Of a stretch of 64,000 nt of DNA, positions 25,797 through 33,579 are shown piece by piece. Below the pieces are notes generated by a model. That model was not told the DNA's origin, ran no database searches, and was given only the letters and a program-made list of their open reading frames with translations. The position numbers were made by a program, and so were the translations under genes. The stretch is from assembly GCF_900113125.1 (NCBI RefSeq), contig NZ_FOOG01000003.1, positions 82,782-146,781 of the forward strand, written 5' to 3'. Position 1 is the stretch's first letter; each line of letters begins with the position of its first letter. The stretch comes from Halobacillus alkaliphilus. GTDB lineage: Bacteria; Bacillota; Bacilli; Bacillales; Halobacillaceae.

Positions 25797-25826
25797 ATGC
25801 CCCGCTTCTATTGAGAGGCGGGGCAT
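25797..25826. terminator. Bidirectional terminator between ypjC and yugP
   Basis: Perfect arms ATGCCCCGC (25797-25805) and GCGGGGCAT (25818-25826), flanked by A-run on the left and T-rich sequence on the right; serves the two convergent genes. Confidence 0.88.
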
Positions 25827-25835
25827 AACTTTATA

Positions 25836-26513
25836 TTATTCTTCTCCCATTCCAAAAAACATGAAAATGAAGCGAAGCAGTTCAGCTAGAGCTACAAGTG
25901 CACCAGCTACATAAGTCATAGCCGCAGCATTCAATACTTTCTTCGTCGGACGTTCTTCCTCATTTCTAATAACTCCAGTAGACACCAACTGAGTCATTGC
26001 TCGATTAGAAGCATCAAACTCAACGGGCAGAGTTACCAGCTGGAAAAGCACAGCAAAGGCAAAGAATACAATCCCTGCAAAAATTAAGCCGGTCATTTGA
26101 AGAAGAGCTCCACCAATAATTAAGAAAATTGAGATGTTTGACCCGAAGCTCGCAACAGGTACAAGCGCACTGCGGAAACGTAAAAACGCATAGTCCTGAG
26201 CATCTTGAATCGCATGGCCTACTTCGTGAGCGGCAACGGCAGCTCCGGCAGCTGAACGCCCGTGGAAATTATCTGTAGATAAGCGTACAACTTTAGAGCG
26301 AGGATCGTAATGGTCAGATAGCTGCCCTCTGACTTCTTCTACATCTACATTAAACAGACCATTATCATCTAATATTTTTCTAGCTACTTCCGCTCCTGAC
26401 ATGGATGAGGAGATAGCTACTTTTGAATACTTTTTGTAGGTGCTCTTTACTTTTGACTGAGCCCATATCGGGATAATCAAAATCAGGGCGAAGTAAAGAA
26501 TAAAACTCATCAT
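25836..26513 (-). CDS. yugP: Zinc metallopeptidase, YugP type
   Basis: 225 aa membrane protein: N-terminal TM (about 3-19), then a cytosolic segment with the zinc site HEVGH (H96, E97, H100) in VAAHEVGHAIQD, then TM helices (about 120-160) and a final one near 205-220. Belongs to the neutral zinc metallopeptidase family 2 (B. subtilis YugP). Substrate unknown. ATG at 26513 or 26510. Own promoter upstream; not at the B. subtilis yugP locus, so its place between ypjC and ypjB is specific to this lineage. Confidence 0.88.
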   Translation of the reverse strand: MMSFILYFALILIIPIWAQSKVKSTYKKYSKVAISSSMSGAEVARKILDDNGLFNVDVEEVRGQLSDHYDPRSKVVRLSTDNFHGRSAAGAAVAAHEVGHAIQDAQDYAFLRFRSALVPVASFGSNISIFLIIGGALLQMTGLIFAGIVFFAFAVLFQLVTLPVEFDASNRAMTQLVSTGVIRNEEERPTKKVLNAAAMTYVAGALVALAELLRFIFMFFGMGEE

Positions 26514-26538
26514 GGTTCATTCCTCCGTCTTGGATGTA

Positions 26539-26567
26539 AATAAAGTTCTTAGGTCAATTTTAGTCAA
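26539..26567 (-). promoter_or_regulatory. Candidate SigA promoter of yugP
   Basis: Minus strand: -35 TTGACT (26567-26562), 17-nt spacer, -10 TTTATT (26544-26539). Pattern match only. Confidence 0.4.
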
Positions 26568-26581
26568 ACTAGTAAAAAAAA

Positions 26582-27292
26582 TCAACTATTTTCTCTCTTA
26601 ATTGGTCCTTTTACAATGGCAATGGCTTGATATTTCCTAGCAGCTACATAAGCTAGCGTTATTAATATTGTACCTCCAATAAGCAATACCGTCCATAATA
26701 ATGCTTCCCCACTTAAAGCAGGCAAGGCTTCAGGCAGTTGATCCAATTCCACTGCCATGGTTTCACGGATTTGATAGGAATCTCCATCTGATAGTTGCGA
26801 TAGTTGTTCACCAATCGGGATTAACTGTTCATATGAATAATACGTTAAAAGGCTTGGGACAACTTTCTCCCATTCATTTTGAAGTTCTTCATCTGTAAGG
26901 TAGGAATCAGCATCCAGATTCTTTTTATAGTTAAAGACGAGGTTATTTATATTTTCCAAATAGTTCGTTGGATTTACCGTTTCAATAAATATAAACAATC
27001 GGTCAGCATCAGCTGAATTAGCTCCTTGCTCACTAGTTACCACTGATTGGAGTAACTCTTTCCCAATCTCCTCTTTTTGAGGAGAGAGGCTTTCAAGGTA
27101 GTTTTCCAATTCGGTCCTGCGGTTATTCAATGCTTTGCTTGCTAACTCGTATTTTCCATCCTGTATAAGAAGCTTGTACTGCAAGAAAAAGACTGTCCAA
27201 TCCTCTGAATGCCCAGATAGGTAAAGATGCTTATTCATCGGTGTGAGTGTGAAAATAACGGAACATAGTAAGATCAATATTGCCCGTCCCAT
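26582..27292 (-). CDS. ypjB: Sporulation protein YpjB
   Basis: 236 aa. Signal sequence or TM at the N-terminus (AILILLCSVIFTLTP), a helical extracytoplasmic domain, and a C-terminal TM helix (LLWTVLLIGGTILITLAYVAA, about 200-221) with a basic cytosolic tail. This topology and position between ypjA and dapB-side genes match the Spore_YpjB family, whose loss affects B. subtilis sporulation mildly. Molecular role unknown. ATG 27292 follows GGGGAG. Confidence 0.85.
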   Translation of the reverse strand: MGRAILILLCSVIFTLTPMNKHLYLSGHSEDWTVFFLQYKLLIQDGKYELASKALNNRRTELENYLESLSPQKEEIGKELLQSVVTSEQGANSADADRLFIFIETVNPTNYLENINNLVFNYKKNLDADSYLTDEELQNEWEKVVPSLLTYYSYEQLIPIGEQLSQLSDGDSYQIRETMAVELDQLPEALPALSGEALLWTVLLIGGTILITLAYVAARKYQAIAIVKGPIKRENS

Positions 27293-27350
27293 TCCACTTC
27301 TCCCCTCTCTTAAAAAGTCTTATAGAGAGTCTATGATGAAGGGGCATAAT

Positions 27351-27932
27351 TTAGACCGAGTGAGTCTTTTGTGAAACGATATAGGCCACCCCTATGCATC
27401 CCAGGCTTAACCAAAATGTAAAATACCCGATTTGATCCATATACTTCATAATCGCAGGGTACACAGGCATCTGTTCAAATACGTAGTCAATGACATCATT
27501 ATGCAGTGTCCATATGGCTGCAACAAGGACATGTCTCATCCGTATAGAATAAAAAGGAGCATATAATAGCCCCTGAAATGCCATAGCAGCATGAGATACG
27601 ATAAGCATATATCCTGTCCAAGGGAGAGTGCCAAATTCAGCAAAAGTTAACCCATTCATAACCACTGCCCATAGTCCATATTTTAGAAGAGTTATAAGAG
27701 CAAGTGCCTCAATATATGGGACATTCCGATTAAAGATATAAAAACCTAAGAAAATTGTAAAAAACAGGCTGGCTGTAGGACTGTCAGGCACAAATATTAA
27801 AAATTTAGGTTCTGTAACCGCTAACTGACTACCATACCAAATATATCCATAGATTGTCCCAAGTAGATTGACGATAAATAGTAAGATCAAAAACCCACGA
27901 TTTGTGAGTATGTAGGAAACTAATTCTTTCAA
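27351..27932 (-). CDS. ypjA: YpjA membrane protein (DUF1405)
   Basis: 193 aa with about six TM helices (from FLILLFIVNLLGTIYGYIW to FWLSLGCIGVAYIV). Conserved family features include NRGFL near the start and the LHNDVIDY segment. Function unknown. TTG start at 27932 with GGGGG 8 nt upstream. Lies just downstream of the qcr terminator and upstream of ypjB, the B. subtilis order qcr-ypjA-ypjB. Confidence 0.85.
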   Translation of the reverse strand: MKELVSYILTNRGFLILLFIVNLLGTIYGYIWYGSQLAVTEPKFLIFVPDSPTASLFFTIFLGFYIFNRNVPYIEALALITLLKYGLWAVVMNGLTFAEFGTLPWTGYMLIVSHAAMAFQGLLYAPFYSIRMRHVLVAAIWTLHNDVIDYVFEQMPVYPAIMKYMDQIGYFTFWLSLGCIGVAYIVSQKTHSV

Positions 27933-27956
27933 CTTTGGTTCCCCCTATATAAATTA

Positions 27957-27979
27957 AGCCGCGCTCCGAGAGCGCGGCT
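27957..27979 (-). terminator. Terminator of qcrABC
   Basis: Perfect arms AGCCGCGCT (27957-27965) and AGCGCGGCT (27971-27979), 5-nt loop, then TTAATTT on the minus strand. Ends 11 bp after the qcrC stop. Confidence 0.85.
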
Positions 27980-27990
27980 ATAATTAAAAC

Positions 27991-28881
27991 TTATTCGCTT
28001 GAGCCTTCGGAAGAGCCTTCTCCTGATCCTTCACCTTCAGAAGAGCCTTCACCAGATCCTTCGCCTTCAGAAGAGCTTTCTCCTGAACCTTCACCGGACC
28101 CTTCGCCTCCGCCTGAGCCGGCGTTAGCAATAAATTCAGCTAACACTTGCAATTCTTCATCAGAGCCGCCAAAGATACCTGAAGGCATCTGTCCGACTCC
28201 ATTTACAGCAATGTCCTTAATTTCATCTACAGATTTTTCAGAGTCAATTAAAGATGGATAATTTCCTTGGCCCTGTAAAGAGTCACCATGACAGCTTAAA
28301 CAGTTCGCTTCATATAAAGCATAACCTTCGCCTGATTTGTCGATTTCTGATTCTACAGCTTCGACATTAACCCCGTATTTTTCAGCACGGGTTTCATAAT
28401 CAGCGTGTTGAACAGATTCGTATGTCAGCCAGAAAGTAGCAATAAATCCAAGGAGCATTAATCCAACAGCAATCGGTCTTTTATGCGGACGGCGTTCGGG
28501 CCCTCTATCAAGAAACGGAGCAAGTAATAAAGCTCCGAAAGCCAGCCCTGGCATAACGATTGCACCAAGTACAATAAACTCTCCACCCGCAAATTCATAT
28601 TTCAAAAATTGGTATAAAAATAAGAAATACCAGTCAGGCAATGGAATATAACCTGCGTTAGTTGGATCGGCCTGTTGCTCTAAAGGTGACGGATGAGCAG
28701 CAGTCAGAATAAGGAAACCGATTAGAAACACGGAACCTACGAGCCATTCCTTAAGAAGGAAGTTAGGCCAGAACGCTTCGGTACGGCCTGGATACTCTGA
28801 GTAGTCTTTTGGTAAATTGGCTTTAGATTCGGCGGTAATTCTAGAGTCACCGACGAACTTCATCCCTTTTCCCCTATGCAC
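27991..28881 (-). CDS. qcrC: Menaquinol:cytochrome c reductase, cytochrome b/c subunit
   Basis: Fusion subunit of the bacillar bc complex: subunit IV-like membrane part plus a covalent cytochrome c domain. 296 aa. GTG 28881 after GGAGGG begins MHRGKGMKFVGDSR, identical in pattern to B. subtilis QcrC. TM helices at about 46-62, 100-122 and 137-153; heme site CLSCH (C194, C197, H198) and axial M232 in QMPSGIFGG. From about 255 a Ser/Glu/Gly tail follows, containing an exact ten-residue repeat SEGEGSGEGS at 271-280 and 281-290 (30-bp DNA period), not present in B. subtilis. Confidence 0.96.
   Translation of the reverse strand: MHRGKGMKFVGDSRITAESKANLPKDYSEYPGRTEAFWPNFLLKEWLVGSVFLIGFLILTAAHPSPLEQQADPTNAGYIPLPDWYFLFLYQFLKYEFAGGEFIVLGAIVMPGLAFGALLLAPFLDRGPERRPHKRPIAVGLMLLGFIATFWLTYESVQHADYETRAEKYGVNVEAVESEIDKSGEGYALYEANCLSCHGDSLQGQGNYPSLIDSEKSVDEIKDIAVNGVGQMPSGIFGGSDEELQVLAEFIANAGSGGGEGSGEGSGESSSEGEGSGEGSSEGEGSGEGSSEGSSE
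28010..28099 (-). repeat. 30-bp tandem repeat in qcrC 3' end
   Basis: Three consecutive 30-bp units starting at 28010, 28040 and 28070 (each opening GAAGAGC on the plus strand), encoding the ten-residue Ser/Glu/Gly repeat. Third-position differences show it is not brand new. Confidence 0.8.
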
Positions 28882-28909
28882 AGCTTTCCCTCCTTTTTTA
28901 ACTTACATT

Positions 28910-29584
28910 TTATAGTGGACCGGAAATTCCTTGTTTACGGATTAGGATAAAGTGAAAGGCCATTAATCCGAACAAAGCGGCCGGCAAGAAGAAAACGTGG
29001 ATCGCAAAGAAACGTGTAAGGGTTTGCGCCCCAACGATCGATGGATCACCCGCAAGTAACGTTCGTATCGCATCTCCTATAAATGGTGTTGCAGCCGCAA
29101 TCTCAAGACCTACTTGAGTAGCGAAATATGCTTTGTTATCCCATGGAAGCAGGTACCCTGTGAAACCAAGACCAAGCATTACGAAGAATAACAGAACTCC
29201 GATTACCCAGTTTAGCTCTCGAGGTTTCTTGTATGCGCCTTGGAAGAATACCCGTAACGTATGTAAGAATAACATTACGATAACAAGACTCGCTCCCCAG
29301 TGGTGCATGCCGCGGACGATTTGACCGTATGCTACCTCTCTTTGTAAATAATAAACGGATTTCCAAGCATTCTCAATATCTGGTACGTAGTACATGGTCA
29401 GAAACATACCTGACAAAATTTGAATGACTGTAATGAAAAAAGTCAGTCCACCAAAACAATAAACAAAAGCTGAAAAGTGATGGGCTGGGTTGACATGCTC
29501 TGGAACCTCGTGGTCGGCGATATCACGCCACAATGGTGTTATATCTACACGCTCGTCCACCCAGTCATAAAGTCTTTGCAGCAT
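28910..29584 (-). CDS. qcrB: Menaquinol:cytochrome c reductase, cytochrome b6
   Basis: Membrane cytochrome b6 of the bc complex, carrying two b hemes and one covalently bound heme. 224 aa. Four TM helices with paired His: HH of NPAHHFSAF is outside, MHHWGASLVI and HVFFLPAALFGLMAFHF carry ligands; conserved GYLLPWDNKAYFATQVG. The Cys that binds the extra heme lies in FVYCFGG. ATG 29584 is 3 bp after the qcrA stop. Confidence 0.96.
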   Translation of the reverse strand: MLQRLYDWVDERVDITPLWRDIADHEVPEHVNPAHHFSAFVYCFGGLTFFITVIQILSGMFLTMYYVPDIENAWKSVYYLQREVAYGQIVRGMHHWGASLVIVMLFLHTLRVFFQGAYKKPRELNWVIGVLLFFVMLGLGFTGYLLPWDNKAYFATQVGLEIAAATPFIGDAIRTLLAGDPSIVGAQTLTRFFAIHVFFLPAALFGLMAFHFILIRKQGISGPL

Positions 29585-29587
29585 GAG

Positions 29588-30094
29588 TTACGCCCCCTTT
29601 CTAGATTGTGCTTCTCCAAGGTAAAGCATGCCTTCTTCAACTTTGTGTTCATACACTGGAAGTGGCGCTGTAGGAGGTGTTCCTTTAACGTTCACTCCAT
29701 CCTTGGTATAACGTCCACCGTGACATGGACAGTAGAATTGGTTTGGGTATTCCTCGTTAGAAGCCCAGTCTACCGTACAGCCTAAATGGGTACAGATCGG
29801 AGAAAGTGCCACAATCTCATCATTTTCATTTCTGTACACCCAGGCTGTTTTCTGAACCTCTGATTCATACCAAGCATCAACCTGGTCAATGGTCCATTCC
29901 ACCCTTGTTGGTTCATTAGTAATCTCATCAACAGATGCAACGGAGTGCATTTCTCCGCCTTCTTTGGTTTGCAATACTGGATCAATTGCGAACCGAACCA
30001 TTGGTGCAAGCATTCCGGCTGCCATGAAGCCGCCTACACCAGTCAGTGTGTAGTTCAAAAATTGACGACGGGATACTCGTTTTTTATCGCTCAT
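29588..30094 (-). CDS. qcrA: Menaquinol:cytochrome c reductase, Rieske iron-sulfur subunit
   Basis: Rieske [2Fe-2S] protein taking electrons from menaquinol. 168 aa from ATG 30094 (AGAGGGGGG upstream). Twin-arginine-like KKRVSRRQFLNY precedes the anchor helix; cluster ligands C101/H103 in CTHLGC and C122/H125 in CPCHGG with the disulfide pair C106/C124. First gene of qcrA-qcrB-qcrC, driven by a near-consensus SigA promoter. Confidence 0.97.
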   Translation of the reverse strand: MSDKKRVSRRQFLNYTLTGVGGFMAAGMLAPMVRFAIDPVLQTKEGGEMHSVASVDEITNEPTRVEWTIDQVDAWYESEVQKTAWVYRNENDEIVALSPICTHLGCTVDWASNEEYPNQFYCPCHGGRYTKDGVNVKGTPPTAPLPVYEHKVEEGMLYLGEAQSRKGA

Positions 30095-30164
30095 TCTTTT
30101 CCCCCCTCTATGCTGTAATCCATATGACATGGATATTTTACACACAGTTTACTAGGACATTACC

Positions 30165-30193
30165 ATGATAGCGCAATCTAAAGGCGCGGTCAA
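30165..30193 (-). promoter_or_regulatory. SigA promoter of qcrABC
   Basis: Minus strand: -35 TTGACC (30193-30188), 17-nt spacer, -10 TATCAT (30170-30165), five of six matches each. Leader of about 60 nt to the qcrA ATG. Confidence 0.75.
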
Positions 30194-30224
30194 TAAATTA
30201 TCAAGCCTTATCGTAACTTTTCTG

Positions 30225-30680
30225 TTACCAGTATGCCTGGATTAGTTCACTGATTTGTCCGGCTTGTTCTTTCACAAACGATTGCGTTTCTGTGGATTGG
30301 ATATTGCCACTTTGAATAGCGGGGACCCATACCAATTTTCCTGTAAGTTCATCTTCGTGTTTTTTCCATTTGGCATCAAAGGTTAGAAGAAACACGTGTG
30401 TAAAAGGCTGTTTTCTAAACTGACTGATCCAGCTATTCAATCGTGATACTTCTGTCTCTGCCGCTCCGCTTATGTAATAATACTCTGGAGCTAAAAATAT
30501 ACGTCCTTTATATTCTTTTTCAATTAGACTGGTAAAGATCTGATTGATTTCCCTTTGGAACGCTTGTTTCCCCATCATTTGATCAGAAGCTGGGTCAAAA
30601 GGAATCATTGGAATTAACAAAGTATCAATATATTCTTTCTCAGGTAAGTATTGTTTAATATCTTTCTCTGTCCATCGCAC
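30225..30680 (-). CDS. ypiF: YpiF family protein (DUF2487)
   Basis: 151 aa, soluble. Conserved RWTEKDIKQYLPEKEYIDT start and the AxxYYIS/WISQF-type middle identify the DUF2487/YpiF family of Bacillaceae; function unknown. GTG 30680 with GGAG about 10 nt upstream. Lies between ypiB and qcrA, exactly as in B. subtilis, but is separated from ypiB by a terminator, so it has its own unit. Confidence 0.82.
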   Translation of the reverse strand: MRWTEKDIKQYLPEKEYIDTLLIPMIPFDPASDQMMGKQAFQREINQIFTSLIEKEYKGRIFLAPEYYYISGAAETEVSRLNSWISQFRKQPFTHVFLLTFDAKWKKHEDELTGKLVWVPAIQSGNIQSTETQSFVKEQAGQISELIQAYW

Positions 30681-30737
30681 GGGCCATCATCTCCTGCCTT
30701 TCTCCTCTCTATTGTACTAGATTGTCGAAAAAATAAA

Positions 30738-30767
30738 AGTCAGGAGCGATAAAAAATGCTCCTGACT
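30738..30767 (-). terminator. Terminator of ypiA-ypiB
   Basis: Perfect 10-bp arms AGTCAGGAGC (30738-30747) and GCTCCTGACT (30758-30767), 10-nt loop, T-rich downstream on the minus strand. Begins 9 bp after the ypiB stop. Confidence 0.88.
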
Positions 30768-30775
30768 AGTGCATA

Positions 30776-31336
30776 TTATAAGAAAGTATTTAAATCCTGT
30801 TTCAGACTGCTTAATTCATTACACAATTCTTTGAATTTATTTCTTTCACCATCAATTAAAGCAGCATCAATTTTCCCTTCCAACTCTTTCTGTCTGTGTT
30901 TGAGAAGACTTAATGATAACAAGCGTTCTGCTTCGTTTTTATCCCGCTCATTCAAATAATAATCTTTAGGAAGGTAAGGGTTTTCCTCTAATACAAGAGC
31001 ATATTTAGAACTTTGCTGAGCATTATCGAAATTCATTTGAATGTAGACGGGTTCATCTTGATTCATTCTCAAATCGTGGAACGACTTCTCTGCATCATTA
31101 GTCATGACTTGCCCTTTATAAAATCGAAATGGGGGATCGGATACACCTTGAGCACTTATCTCCATACCTCTGGGACAGAACTTCACTTCCTGGACAAAAT
31201 GAACACTGGAAAGTAAGGATTCATGATTCATCAAATAATTAAGGATCCATACACTTTCACGTTTTTTTAATTGATAATGATTTAGAAACCACCGGACGAA
31301 GTCTTTTTTTTCATCAACAGATATAGGTGTTTGCAT
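30776..31336 (-). CDS. ypiB: YpiB family protein (UPF0302)
   Basis: 186 aa soluble protein. N-terminal helical part with the conserved KKDFVRWFLNHYQLKKRE, a beta-rich middle (RFYKGQVMTND...), and a charged helical C-terminus (LLKHRQKELEGKIDAALIDG), the UPF0302 architecture. Function not known; conserved upstream of the bc complex in Bacillales. ATG 31336 after GGGAGGGG. 30 bp after ypiA, co-transcribed. Confidence 0.87.
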   Translation of the reverse strand: MQTPISVDEKKDFVRWFLNHYQLKKRESVWILNYLMNHESLLSSVHFVQEVKFCPRGMEISAQGVSDPPFRFYKGQVMTNDAEKSFHDLRMNQDEPVYIQMNFDNAQQSSKYALVLEENPYLPKDYYLNERDKNEAERLLSLSLLKHRQKELEGKIDAALIDGERNKFKELCNELSSLKQDLNTFL

Positions 31337-31366
31337 ATGCGCCCCTCCCGCGCCTCATTATTCAAA

Positions 31367-32623
31367 TCATTCTTGCTCCATAAGCCTCGCCAAAAAGTCT
31401 TCAATTTCAGTATCCGCGGGGTCAATTGCTAAATATTCTCTAAATACTTCCTGTCCTTCCTCCATACGGCCTTCTTCAATCAGGAAGTATCCATAGGCTT
31501 TTAAGAATGCTGTATCTTCTTTTAATGAAGGGTAGGCCTGCTGATATTGCTCGTAAGCTTCTTTAAACTGCTCTTCCTCTTCATAAGCCTGGGCAAGTTC
31601 CCAAAGATAATTGGGGTCTTCCTCACCGAGAGAGATCAACTGATTAATAAGTTCAATAACCGCTTCATAGTCAGCATCTTCTTTAAAGTTCTCTATCAGA
31701 AATAAAACCGCTTCCTTATAGCCTGGGTCCAGTGCTACTGCTTCTCTCATCAGCCTGTAACCTTCATCTTTGTTTCCTTGTTTATGAGTTAATGTACCAG
31801 CTAGATGATAGAGTTCTTTATTAAATTCATCTTTTGCCAAGCCTTTTTTGGCCATATCCAGAGCTTCCTGTGGCATGCCTTCCGAATCATAAGCCTGTGC
31901 CAGGTGAGGGTAAACGGAATGAAAATATGGGTCTTTATCAATCAACTGTTCCCAGACCTTAATGGCTATATCATTACGATTAGCTTGAAAAGCAACAAAG
32001 CCATAGCGGAACATTACATCTGGATTCTCTTCTTCCACGTTTTGGTAGTATTCGAGAGATTGTTCAAATTCACCATTGGCTGCATATGCTTCTGCTAAAC
32101 GTGTTGCTACTTCTATATCCCCTATTACCGGCTGATGATGCATAGCGTTCTCGTAGTAAGGGACACATTTTGAGTATTCTCCGTTTGAAAAAGCCAGTTC
32201 GCCTAAAGCAAAGTCGATAATGGCCGAATTAGGTTCTACTTGCTTAGCAGTTAATAACTTTTGCTCAGCTACTTCGTACAATCCTTGAGCCTGGTATAAA
32301 TCAGCTAACTGAACGAGTACTTGCAGATAATCTTCATCTTCAGGACCGAATTGATTCAGTAGTTCTATCGCTTCATCATCTTCCCCTAAGTCGATATGAA
32401 TCTCTGCCATCATCACTTTCAATTCCTGCTCTTTTGGATAGCGTTGAATTAGCTCTTGAAGAACCATTTTCGCTTCATCCATCATTCCCCATTGAATGTA
32501 GAGTTCTGCAATGGTGAAGCGCTCTTCTTCATCCGCATGTGGTAAATATTGTGTTAGAGTTTCTATTGCATCTTCCGTCTTATGGGCTTCCATCTGACGA
32601 ATTGCTTTTTGTATTTCCTCCAT
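31367..32623 (-). CDS. ypiA: TPR repeat protein YpiA
   Basis: 418 aa, composed almost wholly of about ten 34-residue tetratricopeptide repeats (for example YLQVLVQLADLYQAQGLYEVAE and FRYGFVAFQANRNDIAIKVWE). Cytosolic, acidic scaffold for protein contacts; partner unknown. ATG 32623 after AAAGGATG. At the B. subtilis ypiA site between aroA and ypiB; here an extra gene (32642-33514) lies 18 bp upstream and is likely co-transcribed. Confidence 0.9.
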   Translation of the reverse strand: MEEIQKAIRQMEAHKTEDAIETLTQYLPHADEEERFTIAELYIQWGMMDEAKMVLQELIQRYPKEQELKVMMAEIHIDLGEDDEAIELLNQFGPEDEDYLQVLVQLADLYQAQGLYEVAEQKLLTAKQVEPNSAIIDFALGELAFSNGEYSKCVPYYENAMHHQPVIGDIEVATRLAEAYAANGEFEQSLEYYQNVEEENPDVMFRYGFVAFQANRNDIAIKVWEQLIDKDPYFHSVYPHLAQAYDSEGMPQEALDMAKKGLAKDEFNKELYHLAGTLTHKQGNKDEGYRLMREAVALDPGYKEAVLFLIENFKEDADYEAVIELINQLISLGEEDPNYLWELAQAYEEEEQFKEAYEQYQQAYPSLKEDTAFLKAYGYFLIEEGRMEEGQEVFREYLAIDPADTEIEDFLARLMEQE

Positions 32624-32641
32624 GATGACATCCTTTCTCTG

Positions 32642-33514
32642 TTAAACAAAATGCTTGTGAAGTTTCACTTGAATATGTGTGCCTGGTTTACGGTCAACCA
32701 AGGTTTGATTGACTTGTTTAACCTGCCCATTCATAATCGTTACATTTGGAACAGGGTTATGATAAATGAATTTCTCCTGTTCATCAATTAAAGAATGTTG
32801 AATCTTCCAAAACAAATTATAATCAGCCTGCCCACCTGATGTAAAACGACCGCGACTAGGAAAAATCCCACTATCCTTTAGATTTTGAAACGAAACTATT
32901 TCATCATCCTGTAACTCTGATAACTTAATGATACCATACTGTTTACTAAGTGAAGACCATAATTCTGAATAGTTGTTCGACGTATTTTCAGAATCTTTGA
33001 CACGGATAGTCAGCGGAATTCTCTTGTACGCCTGAGCCTGGACCAGCCATTCCCAGGATACATTTTTCAAGTCATTGATTAAATCCACTTCAATACATAA
33101 AAAGGGGCAACCTTTCCTAGCAAAAAATCGAACCATCTCAGCTTTTATAAGCTTAGCGTTTATGACTGGCACTACCATATAGTTTACTGGAATTCCGGAT
33201 AATTTATTTAGAAATTCGTCATAAAGCTGACGATAGTGGCGTATGCTAGTCACTAGGTGTTGAATAAGAAGTAGTGAACACCCTCTTTTTATGTAATTCC
33301 CAGCTGTTTCTTCCGGAGTAGAACTAAAGGAAATTGGCTCAAAGTTATCAAGCATTACATACCCAGGGGTTACAAAGAATCCATCCGTATTCATATGAAC
33401 ATAAGGTTTGCTTCCTGAATGATTACGAACAAACTTCTCTCCATAAACCAGCCGTTCCTCTACCTCTCCTCCACCCTCTTTCTCTACATAAGCACTAAAC
33501 GAATAAGCTCCCAT
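32642..33514 (-). CDS. Unrecognised protein with degenerate amidohydrolase-like ends
   Basis: 290 aa from ATG 33514 (GGAGG 10 nt upstream). Not a family I recognise. The N-terminal TDGFFVTPGYVMLD looks like the amidohydrolase entry motif (D-x-x-G-x-x-V-x-P-G-x-x-D) but the metal-binding HxH that should follow is absent (LDNFEP). The C-terminal end, GGQADYNLFW then NVTIMNGQVKQV, resembles the closing GxxADx...TxxNG strand of amidohydrolases and dihydroorotases. A non-catalytic relative is therefore possible. It has a SigE-like promoter and an inverted repeat over its start codon, suggesting a mother-cell sporulation role. Not present between aroA and ypiA in B. subtilis. Confidence 0.8.
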   Translation of the reverse strand: MGAYSFSAYVEKEGGGEVEERLVYGEKFVRNHSGSKPYVHMNTDGFFVTPGYVMLDNFEPISFSSTPEETAGNYIKRGCSLLLIQHLVTSIRHYRQLYDEFLNKLSGIPVNYMVVPVINAKLIKAEMVRFFARKGCPFLCIEVDLINDLKNVSWEWLVQAQAYKRIPLTIRVKDSENTSNNYSELWSSLSKQYGIIKLSELQDDEIVSFQNLKDSGIFPSRGRFTSGGQADYNLFWKIQHSLIDEQEKFIYHNPVPNVTIMNGQVKQVNQTLVDRKPGTHIQVKLHKHFV

Positions 33515-33559
33515 ACGATTCAAACCTCCATCAGGCTTTTTATATCGTATGAGAGCTTA
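33504..33559 (-). promoter_or_regulatory. 16-bp-arm inverted repeat covering the start codon
   Basis: Arms 33544-33559 and 33504-33519 are complementary at 15 of 16 positions (the odd one can wobble-pair in RNA), loop 24 nt. The downstream arm contains the ATG at 33514; the upstream arm contains the promoter -10. The Shine-Dalgarno is in the loop. There is no U-run, so it is not a terminator. Confidence 0.75.
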
Positions 33560-33572
33560 CTGAAAACTATGA
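33543..33572 (-). promoter_or_regulatory. Candidate SigE promoter of the unknown gene at 33514
   Basis: Minus strand TCATAGT (33572-33566), 14-nt spacer, CATACGATA (33551-33543). Matches SigE -35 KMATATT at 6 of 7 and -10 CATACANT at 7 of 8; the -10 also fits SigK. Start of transcription would be near 33537, just before GGAGG. Confidence 0.55.
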
Positions 33573-33579
33573 AAACTAT

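Noticed and set aside
28010-28099. Regular 30-bp repeats suggesting CRISPR
   Set aside because: Repeats are contiguous without spacers and encode an in-frame Ser/Glu/Gly tail of QcrC.
33504-33559. The inverted repeat read as an aroA terminator
   Set aside because: No U-run follows the stem on the minus strand, and the downstream arm is the coding start of the next gene.
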